Assembly (NCBI GenBank): GCA_009760855.2
Contig: WPIO01000006.1
Span: 2,900,501-2,964,500, forward strand
Reading direction: 5' to 3'
Length of the DNA: 64,000 nt
Source: Cristatella mucedo
Taxonomy: Eukaryota > Bryozoa > Phylactolaemata > Cristatellidae
Both the position numbers and the translations under genes were made by a program. The notes under the pieces are model-generated. The model was not told the origin of the DNA. It worked only from the letters and a program-made list of their open reading frames with translations, and ran no database searches. This document shows, piece by piece, positions 40,201 to 51,788 of this stretch; position 1 is the first letter of the stretch; every line of letters starts with the position of its first letter.

Positions 40201-43200
40201 TTCAGTGCTGCCAGCTGGTCACCTGTGCGGCCGTGCTCAGCTTCTGGGAGCACAGGTGCGCCTTGTATGCTTTGACGTAATCGCAACAGTTCCTGCATCT
40301 TTTCAGCAGGAATGCACGAGTGAGGCGCCTGCTCCTTTCCCTGATGGTGTGAAGGACGTTCAGCTGCGCAAAGCTCCACCAGGATCTGGCCCTAAGAAGG
40401 GACGAGAGGTTCGGTACTGGCGGCAGTGGCAGGCTGCATGCATCAGCAAGGGGTCGTGTCTCTAATCAGCCTAGGTACCCATCGCGAAACAGGCCGCACC
40501 CAAGAATGTTTGCCACAATCTGGCCTGGGGTGGCAAAGTGACGGAGGTAGGCAAATCTGACAGCTGCAAAAGGCCGGCAGTACACGGAGGGGGGACGGCA
40601 AAGAAGTACTGTAGCTGCTGCTGTCATTACGATGGATGACAAGGCTAAAATCGAGATGTGACTGAGAGCACAAAGACGAAAGCAGAAAAACAAGAATGGC
40701 TGGACTGTTAAAACAGCTAGCAGCCGACAAGCAAGGGTTAGTTTATTAAACAAACTCAATTGTATATCGACAGAAAAGACTTAACAGCTCTTGCTGCTGC
40801 TTGCAGTGAGAAATACACTATTGCCTGCAGCAGGATGCTCCAACAATCCACCAATCCACGGCCTAGGTCGTAAAGCGATCGAGTGCCTTACCCCAAGGCC
40901 CAGACCCGAGGGCCAGAAAAAGTGCAGCCCACATCAGACTGAAGGCTGAGCACAAGCTCGAGTACGCATGCCAGAACGTGAAAGCCAAATTCCAGAGCCG
41001 GTTTCCAACTAGCAAACACACAGCTAGCAATCGAGCGAGAGCCGAGCTGTGGCGGCAATCCAGCACTGTTACTCGATGCCAGAGGCAGAAAATGACAGAT
41101 CTGGGGGCACGGCCACAGTCACAGTTATGCTAGACGTGAAGGAGTCAAAGTAATAAGAATTTCACTTTGCATCAGCTCACCAACGGGAAGCAAGATTAAC
41201 TTCTTTAAGTAGAACTTTCGTTAGGCTTTTAGAAGACCAAAAAATCCAGATACTAACCCATGTCGGATAGCCACTAACCTCAGCTTTATGTCAATGATCT
41301 AGAGCCTGCAGGCGATGAAGGCGCAGAAGGGGCCAGATGCATAAAGAGGGGTAATACTAACTATACAACTTTTGTTTAGCACTGTAAAAAGACTGAATTC
41401 CTCTCTATGCACGGTCCACATGCTGGAAAAAGGCATGTCAATTGACCATTGATCATATCGACTCATGAAAAGGCGAAAGTCAGTCTGTCTTACCATCACG
41501 CGGCAAGATGGCAACCAATATTTTCGGGAGTGACGTGTAATAGACTTATAATTCTACTATAACTCAGTGAAGCAAGTCCATAGGCCATGAAGTCTAATGT
41601 ATACAGAATTTCACACACATTTTTATCGTCATTCAATAAATAAAAGTTTGTTGTCATTCAAGCGCAAAGGTCGGCAAATACATGCTGCAAAGAAGCCGAG
41701 AGAGTGAGGTGCTGAGAGGCAGAGAGGAATCGCAGGGAGAGGGAATCTAATATCGAACGTCACAGTAGCAGCTGAAGAATAGAGGGCAAGCACGAGGTAC
41801 ACACGTGCAAGTAAGGCCTAGCAAAACCCTGCTGAAGAGATCGTGGAAGCAAGTATAGGAGATTGAAAAAAAAACACCCGCAGCTACAGGCTCGGCACAG
41901 CAAGCCACGTACGCATCCCGCACACGACAGGCAGGTCTCGGATGAGTGTTGTGCTTTCGTTTCTCGAAGCGTTCGAACTCCCTGAGCAAGGCGAGCAGCC
42001 CTCGGTACTGGCTCTCCTCCAAAGCCAAGCCGAACTGGTCGAAGCTGGCATCCACGCGCAGGCGAGGTGTATGTGCCGACCGCAGCGGCAGGCTGCTCGT
42101 GTTGCGCTGCAGCCGCACGAGGCCACTAACGGGCTCGAGGAGATACTGCGGCGGTGTCTCGAGGCCCGTCCGATGGCGCAGCTCGACTCCGCGCTCGAGC
42201 GCCTCCTACAGCGGCAAACGAACGATATGGGAGGCACATCGAGGGGAAGAGGCAGCCAACCCAGCATCATCTCTTGCTTCGACAAGAGGTGGCCATTTGT
42301 CAAGCGGCACGGTCCATGCAAGATGCAAGACTCAATAAAGCAGACTCGACAGGAGGCAGGAGGGGGCAGCTAGATTGTCGGGTAGAGACGATATCTTCAT
42401 CTTAATATCAGAGATTGTCTATCATGGTGGCTTACATAATTTTTACTAGCTCCTTGGTTCTGTGTCAGCTAGATTATTGCAATTCCATTTGGGATGGGCT
42501 ACCGAAAAAAGTCATTAAACTATCTTCAGCTAGTCATGAATATGGCTGCACAGCTAGTCAACAAATCCAAGCGGTTCAGCCATGTCCCTCCTTTGCTGAA
42601 GGAGCTGAGATGGCTTCCGGTTGATCAAGGGATACAGAGTAAAGTTCTAATGCTGACCCACTAGGCCCCCCAGGGCTTGGCTCCTTCATACCTAGCTAAA
42701 CTGCTGCAGCAGTGCCAGCCTCCACGTGCCCTCAGGTCCTCTATGGACTATTAATTAGCTGTTCCATTTTTTGGCTTAAAAGCTGCTGTCAACAGGTTTC
42801 TCTGCAGGTCCTAGACTGTGGAACTCACATCCACAATTCTTACGCTACGAAAACTACTCTCCTGCTGCCGACTGTGGCATATCCTTTCTAGTCGTCCTGA
42901 GTTGCTACTTCCTTGCTTATCGTTACCTCAACTGCTCTTCTGACTCAGCTATGCTTCTCACTTTCTCTTTGTGGCTTTTAGATGACGTCTGCTGGCCACC
43001 ATATGCGTACCGAAAGCCACTAGGGCTTCGGGTGCGTTATAGAAAACTCTCGTGTGTAACACCTATATGATCTTTGTGGCTGTGTGGAGTAAGAGACAAA
43101 GATGCAGTACATTACTTTACATTGCAGTGTGCAACAAAAGAGGGTCTAGTGAAAATGTCTACTCCAGAATCAGAGATCGCAGGTTCAACTTATGAGGGTA

Positions 43201-46200
43201 ACAAGGCAAATTTGTGTTTCGTTCCAGTGCAACGATGGCTGACGGTGTAGCTGCTTTCGAATATGTATCTTTAAATTCGGGTTGGATTCAACAATTTTTA
43301 CTATGTTTTCGGGCAAAAATCTTGTCCTTGCAGATGGTTGCACACACACCAACAGGGAACAATAAATTGTGCTACAGCAGGTGCTTGAATGACATACTGC
43401 TAGCAGATACAGTACAGGTCTAGGCAGCTTGCACCGGCACACTACAGGTACACTGAGCAGCTCACATACAAAGGATGTGTTCGACAGCACATGCAGAATG
43501 GCCAAGTCAGAAATAGAAATAGTAATGAGGGCACTCGCGCAGGCAGAGCCAAGCACAATACCACGATGTCACGGTGGTCGAGATGTGCATAGTGAGTGAC
43601 GTCGGTGGACCAGTACACGGACAGCTCACTCAGATCCACCACTTTGCGCATGAGGTTGTTAGTTGTGCACGACACATATTTAGGCACCTTTAAATAAACA
43701 GCATGCACCTGACGAGTCAATGGCCAAACAGCGTAAGAGCCTGCACTCAGAGCACAACAGCACGTGCAGCAACACGGCAGCAGCCCTTCGGGAGCAAAAC
43801 AAAGGAGCCCCGTGCTTCGTGGAAATAACGACAACCAAACTAGAATGCAAGATTTCGAGTGCGACCGACTTCAAGGTATTGTCGCTCACTTTTAGGTCCC
43901 TTCATTCTTTGGCTCCAGCCAACCTATCAGATCTACTCCCACAAGGCCCGCCACGGCTTGGCTCCTTCATACCTAGCTGAACTGCTGCACCAGTTTCAGC
44001 CTCTTTGCGCTCTCAGGTCCTGTGTGGACAATAAATTAGCTGTTCCATTCCTCCACTTAAAGACCGTTGGCAAGAGAAGCTTTAGCTCTGTAGGTCCTAG
44101 ACTGTGGAACTCACTTTCACTATTCTTACGCAACGACAACTACACTCCTGCTGCCGACTATGGCTCATCCTTTTCAGCTGTCCTGAGCTGCTACTTCCAT
44201 GCTACTCACTACATCAACTGATCTCCTGACTCTGCTACGCTTTCCACTTTCTCTTTGTTGCATGAGACGAAGTCTGTTGGCTACCGAATGTGTACCGAAA
44301 GCTGTTTAGGCTGTGAGTGCGCTATACAAAACTCTCCTGCGTAACACCCACATCGTCTTTGTGGCTTTGTGGAGTTACAGATGGAGATACATTACATTAC
44401 ATTACTCCCCCACCAGGCTAAGCATCGTACCACTGGCTTTTCGGAATCTAACTGTTAAACTATACCTTATAAAAACCTCAAATCCTTTGGAGGCCATGCA
44501 CTTAGATCGCTTGCTACCAAAGCCTGGAACTCACTCCCGACTTCCATTACGACATCCCAGACTTGACCAGATTAAAAAAGAAATTAGAAATGCACCTATT
44601 TATGACAGCATTAAGTGGGTCATTGTGATTCGCCATTTGTGTGTTTGGGTGTGCTGACACTGTGCATGCTGCCACTAACAACACTTGCATGCTGACCCTG
44701 TGCATGTCACCTATAACCATGTTATTCATGTTGTTTATCGAGCATGCTACCACTAACCATTCGATTGTGTTTCCTTTGCAGAAAATGTAAAGCGCCTTGA
44801 AAGAGATTGAGTTTTCTGAGGGTGCTTTATCAAGTGTATTATTATTATTAGAAAAAATTCGCTGATGTTACTTGATAGGAGCAAGCACACTTATTCGATT
44901 GTAACTAATCAACTCTAATGCATCGTACCAGAGGTCGGGGTTCAACTCAGATGGTAAAACATAAGCGCTTTTTGAGAATGATCACGTGCCTGGATTACAG
45001 TTTGGTTCTCTGAGAGCACTTTAAAAACGACCTATTATTCTTCTCATTATTATTAATACTATTTCTCTGTAATGCTAACCCTTCTAGGTGTTGGTGCTAC
45101 CTACATTCAGCTGACTGTTCCAACATTCCAGCAGCACTTATTTAGGCAAAATATTTTCGCCATTTGCACACAGCTCAAAACAGCCACTACTAGTGGACCA
45201 GCCGTTAAAATGCTTGCCCAGTGAATTTTAAGCACACCAGCAACTTAAGCACACCTACCAAATGATAGGATGCAACAGATGCCAACTGCACCAGGTCAGC
45301 AAAAAGGATGCCACATCTTACCATAAAACGCAAGAGCAAGAACAAGGTCAGCTGAATAGACAAAAAAGCCTCGTTGCTTTGATCTTGAAAATCCATGAAA
45401 ATGGGTGCAAACCACGATCGATTGCAAAGAGAAGGAGAGTTGGCCCTCATATTCCTTACCCAGTTTTCATCGGTACTCTGTGCCGACAACTGACGTATGA
45501 CGACTCCAAATGCATAAGGCTGTGAGTTTGGCAGGGTGTCCTCGTAACGGATATGAACATTGCTCACTTTTAGCTGCAAAGACCAAGCAAACATGAAGTA
45601 AGAAATGGCATATCTGACTGGGCAAGCTGGCATTATGCTTTGCTATCCAAATACCTGCAAATTCTCTACAATATTGTAGGCCAGCCCTGATCCAAAAGAC
45701 AGCCAATAGGAGGCTGAGGATGGTGAGGTGGGACTAGCAGCTTGCAGTTTTCGTTCTGTCTGTAAAAAAAACGTAGAATGCGAGCACTATTGCAAGGGGA
45801 CCACCAACCAGTCAGCGTGCAGACCTATAAGCAGTTACAACCATGCCTATTTTGCAATGCCAACTCCACTGTGCTGTACTTGCAGCCATTATATAAGATA
45901 GTAATAATGGTATTTACTAATTATAGTAACAAAACAAGTCTTTTGTATTCGCAGTAAGATAGCCAATTCTCTATCCGGGAACTTTACAACTTGCTGCAAG
46001 AGAAGGAATAACCAAGAGATACTGACAAGCAAGGTACCATGCTTAGACAAGTAAGCAAAAGCACTTAAGTTAAATGCTTTAACAAGCACGCAAAAGTACA
46101 CTCAGGCCAAGGATCAGTGGGAACCCGTTAGTAACTTGTCCCGAATCACACATACATGTAAGCAAGAAAAGCTCACGGAAAGAAAGATAAGTTCACAAGG

Positions 46201-47473
46201 TAAGTTCATAAGTTCAAGATAAGTTCACAGGGTGCACAAAAAGCTGAGTGGAACAGATACGTCTTTAGCTCAGGCTTAAATGATGCAAAATCGATGTAGG
46301 TGGTGGCAGAAGCCAGAAACAAGTTCCAGACTATCGGTGCTTATGAACTGAACGCCCCATTACCAAAAGATGCACCACGGCACAGTGTGTAGCACTAACC
46401 TGCCACAGTGTCTCGAGTTCTTCCAGCATTTTTGCCTTGCGGTCTTGTTGTCGTGCGTTCTTTGCAGCTTCATCGCTCTATGCAGTTTAGACAAGTGGAT
46501 GACACACCAAGATAGACAGCGAGACAACTGAGGAAACAAAAGGCAAGGAGACAACACGAGCAAGCACTTCAAGACCTAGTTCGGGTCCATCAGCAGGCAA
46601 TCTATTCATTGCCCACTGTAAGTGGGCGTGATAGCTACGAAGGCTTTCATACTGCTACATAAATAAGGCTACTGTAAATCAGTTGATCTTAGATTGTAGT
46701 AGTAAGTAATAATCCGAGGAAACGACTCCTGCAAGCCTTCACTCGTTTCCAAAACTTTAATCATTTATCGATCTTGCTGGTTTTCTTGAAGGCAAACCAA
46801 CAGGAAGGGCACTCACAGCACAAGGCACAGCCCTAGAAGTAGCTAGAGGCCATTTAGCCGTGCTGTGATGGCATCTGCCCATAGCAACACTATTGGAATA
46901 TATAGAAAAACTGCTACAAATAAGATTAGTCTGGGCGACAGATGGATTTTTTTTAAAGATATATGAGTCTTAAAGGTTTCTAAACGTGGTTGTCATTGTG
47001 GAAACTGCTGTGCCATCCCAATAATACATGTAATCCAGAAAAGAATGTGTACCTAACTGCCAGTTTGAGTGGGTTACATCTATAAGGAAGATTTCAATCG
47101 AGCATGCGGCATCTCTACATTCTCAGCAACTTTACGATGAGAAAAAATATTGCACTGCATAGAGAAGAATACAGCAATCGGTAGGTGACCTGGCAGCTCG
47201 GGTTTTTATGATTTATGTAAGGTAAAGGGATGAGAAGTATGTGGCCTCTGGGTTTCACACCGATATTGTGATGAATGCAATGCCAGATTGCAGCAGTGGA
47301 GGCCATCCGGCAGTGGGCTCCACTGCTCGGAAGCTAGCTGAAAGTATTTCAGGGTTCCAGGACCACGGCATTATTCCTATGCGTGCTGAAGATGTGCATT
47401 CTATTATCGCTAATCACATTAATTAGTACTACAATTTATTTTCCTGCACACTAAACTGTCTACACAGATTATA

Positions 47474-47506
<33 letters not shown>

Positions 47507-49816
47507 AAACATATATATATATATATATATTAGTGTTCAGAAAATCGGTCACAGCTCATCACCGAACACGAAGCCTTATGGCAGGCAGTAAAGCACAAGA
47601 CTTGCTTATGGACCAATATAGAGTTGCATGCCAGCAGTTGGCCTGAGACCAGCCCACTTCATTCATGCAGACTGAGAACGAGTTTTGAGGACCTACGCAC
47701 ACACATTATTTGAAATCAGCAAATGAAGTGCTCATGCTAGAGGGTGAAACAGAAAAAGCTCGGTCCACTGTAAAAAAAAAACAAGGCCTGCTTTTTGCAA
47801 GGAACTAAGTGTACTCACCAAATTCGTAGCTCTATGGACAAGAAAGTGAATCTCTTGATTGTCAAGGAAGATTAAGTTATCTGAGGGTGCTATACAAATA
47901 AAAGTAATCATATTATTATTAACAGATACCACCTGGTAGTGAACTGATTAGTGCCCACTTCATCTGGCAGCAAGAAAACTACCCAAAACACGGTAACAGT
48001 GCTAAGAGTACTTGCCACTGCATTAAGTATGAAAATGATGAATTGGCCGAGTTAGTCTCCTGATTTGAACACCTTTGCACATCTTTAGGACGATTCGGAT
48101 AGGTGTATTGGATGCTAAATACAACTGCCAAATTATAGTAAACAAATTCATATATATATATAATTCATTTGTATATGATCTTAATAGAACATAATCCTTA
48201 AAACTTGCATCAGATTTACCGAAGAGCTGGAGCCCACGACCATAGGCACGACAGGCAAGCACCTTAGTCCCTGGGCCAACAAAACAGGGCACGGGTATAT
48301 GCAAAATACGCAACCTCACATACACTAAGAGAGCTTATCTGAAAAATACTGGGTTAGCCATGTTCAAACGCATGTTTGACACGTGCAAGCAAACTTTATC
48401 CAAGGGCAATTGTCACACTTACCTCTACAGCAGCCGGGCCAGCAATGACATACAGCTTATCCATATTGATGACCCATGGCTGACTGGCAAACCCAGTGAG
48501 AGGAATGTTAAGACTGATCTTTCCAACAAAACCTTCAAAATAATGAGCAAGTTTCTAGGTGAAACCCAAAAGCCTGCTGCTTTGTCCATATATCTCATAT
48601 ATGCCACTCCGTGTGATTCGGTCAGTATTGTTTCCCAGTGTGACAAGAACAAGAAGACGCAACAGGTTAGCACAACAGGAGAGATAAACCTACTCTTTTG
48701 CTAAATATGGAATTTGCTGTCAACCTTTGGTCAAGTGACTTGTGATTGTTTGGAAATAGCACATACTGAAGGCTATAATAATGACCACAGTGCTAAAGAG
48801 GTGCTCCAAGCACGATCCTAGTCACCGATGATGCAAACTTTCAGATAAGAGCTTTTATTCAGCAATATAATTTGGCTCTGACAACTTGACATAACATGAT
48901 TCCAAAGACTAAACACAGCTAAACTGGCTGGGACCCAGTCAGATAGCTGTATGCTCCGATCTGTCAAAAAGCTCTATCATATGACATTAGTCACCCAGTG
49001 CTGGCATGAATTTGCAAGCAGCTGTATAACAGTCACAAGGCAGCTTACAGATGTACAGGGAAGCCCAAGTTCAAATGCAGAGGAAAGTGGTAGATCTCCT
49101 AAATGCAGCAGACTACCATTACAGCCATACACTTGTGAATGGTGTTTACATGAAAGTATGGTGCAGGTTAGTTGCATCGATTACTTTTTTGTTCTAATTA
49201 GAAGTGCTGTATTAAGATATGCACAAAGAACTGGAAATTTCGATGTCCTTTTTGACGACTAAGACCTTAAAAAGTGAGATACAGAAGTTCACCTCGACAG
49301 GCAGCTGTCGCATCTGATCCCTTTACACGATTAGGGACACATTACTGCAAGAGTTAGCTAAAGACTTTGCAAGCTGTTCGGTTCTCTACACAAACGACTA
49401 CTTTATTTACTATTACCTCATGTTATCGTTATCGTGTTATCATTATCATCTCAAACATATCATCATACCATTTATCATCTCATTTACTGACATTCAAGAA
49501 GAAGCTGTTCTGCACAGCCTTTGCTCCGTTAAAGTAACTTGTCTGCCTTTGTTCTGAAAATGCACGCGTATGACAAACCAATTGACATGCTTCCTTTCTA
49601 TCGCATGTTAAGTGCCTAGAAAGTGATTTGGTTCTTTCGGGGTCACTGGCCCGTAATAGCCAAGGATGTAAGGTGCATGCTCTTCACGACCGAGGTCGTT
49701 GGTCCGAATCTTGAATTTGGGTGATTCTTTATTGCCAACTGCAAGCAGTGATGATAGCCGATAGACACTTCTGCTGCTATACAAATGAGGCTGTCAAATC
49801 AGCTAAGGTTTTTAGT

Positions 49817-49900
<84 letters not shown>

Positions 49901-51701
49901 TTATTATTACTGTTTTTTTTTTATTAAAGTTGGCTCTAAATACAGCTGGTGGGTCTTGACCTTTAAAATTGAGAAACTAGTCATTTTTTACCGGGCTAAA
50001 GATGTGATGAGATTAAAAAAGATGGCTCCCAAATGATCAGTGTATGCAAACCAAATTCTTTTTCTGATACAGAAGGCTTACTATAACACTAACTCCTCCC
50101 ACAGCTGTATAGCTGTATACACATAGTTGACTGGCTGCACTAATTTCTGCATCCTCTTGATATCAGGTCCTGCAAGAACAATAAGCACTTCATGGATGAT
50201 AGTTCATCCCAAGGACAACCTGTCTCTCTGTTTCTATTAAAGACTGCTGGCAACAGAAACATTTGCTATATGAAGCCTAGACTGCATAAAATAATTTCTG
50301 CAATTCGTGCAGGACGACACAATCTCTCCCGGAGCTGACTCTGGCATCCCTCTTTCTGCCATCCTATGGTTCTACTTATATATTTCTACCTGCATTGTCT
50401 TGACTGTCTTCTACGCTCAGTTATGTTTCTCACTTTATCTTTTCTGTGTGACATTAAGCATGTTGGCTATCTACACACATCAAAAGCTGCTAGGGCTTTG
50501 AGTGCGCTGTGGACACCTCACAATATTTACAACAACTAACCCCTATGGCTTTTCGCATTTACAAACCTTTACTTTAAAAAAGTGCACGTGTCCTTGCTAG
50601 GGTGCAGAAAAATAAAGTCGGTCCGGTTCTTTAACAAATGTCAAAGGTACAGTTACAGGAGACCAGCACAAGAAACCGACCAGCAAGCATCTTGCCACCA
50701 TGGGAGATCCCAAAAACTTATAGATGCTGAAACTTACCTGATTTGACCTCCAAGGGCAAGTCGAGTTTCCGAAGGGCATCTTTTTTCAACGGCAGCCCTT
50801 CTAGCTCTACGGCCCCTGGCAAAAGATTGGCAACAAAATGGAAATCTGCCATGCAGCCACATTGCTCACTGCAACAGCTTGCAACCGTAACTCGCACGGC
50901 ATCATGGCATCATCAGTACGTGATGCATCATCAGTGGGTGATGCCATCGTTTGTACTGGAAGCATTCGACAGAGTGAAAGGGCAGTGGCTTAAGCAGCAG
51001 ACATGAAAATGAAGCAAACAATGAAACCGAGGGAGAGAGTTTTTAGTGTGAAGGGGGTAGGGTCGATTTTGGGTTGGACTGCAGCCCTACATCTGATACC
51101 AAAGACAGGTATGGAACCTCTCAAGAGATAAGGTAGGTCGTTGAAGTTAGGCATGACCTGAACCAGCCTCACTATCGGCTTTACTACAAGCAACGTTGTT
51201 AAATCAAGAGGAACACTTGTAGGTAGGCACATTACCTGGTGTTCCACGTGAAGAACTTGAGCAATGACAATTCGGCCTGGTAGAATGATGGGCAGCCGCC
51301 ACTTATAGGAGAATTGCCTGCTAGAGCTGGGATGGGGCCGGCTCGCCTCGGAAAGGGCCAGCAATCTGACGCAGGGACTCATGGTGTCGGCAGGCCTGCT
51401 GGAGCTGAACAGGCTGACCTACTAGCTAGGGGTAGGGTAGCTTGTGCTTGTGGAGCTGGCAGGCAATTAGTTGGGAGACTGCAAGCTATTACTGGAAGTG
51501 GGGCCAATAAAAAGCTGTCCCTACACATCTGTGTTAAGCTGGGAAAGGCCCGAACCAGCCAGGCTCACATTTTCGAGAGAAGGCAGTGGCTTCTACTAGC
51601 AAAAATAGCATAAGAATTAGGATCAGCTGAGTTTAGTACCCCCAAAACCTCTCCTTACAAAGGGCCATAAAGAACCATTTACTGACGACTCAAACCGGCG
51701 A

Positions 51702-51788
<87 letters not shown>

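Noticed and set aside
40863-41066. Trp-rich minus frame as the WW block of VPS13D
   Set aside because: The true WW...IRER block was found at 40223-40416; this frame overlaps a SINE remnant.
41700-41760. CRISPR-like or prokaryotic repeats anywhere in the window
   Set aside because: No regularly spaced direct repeats seen; the sequence is eukaryotic throughout.
41942-42373. Overlapping plus-strand frames of 143 and 130 codons
   Set aside because: They lie opposite the GC-rich VPS13D exon 8, whose minus-strand frame matches the family; open antisense frames are expected from GC-rich codons.
49721-50036. Ile-Tyr repeat proteins
   Set aside because: Produced by the (TA)n microsatellite.
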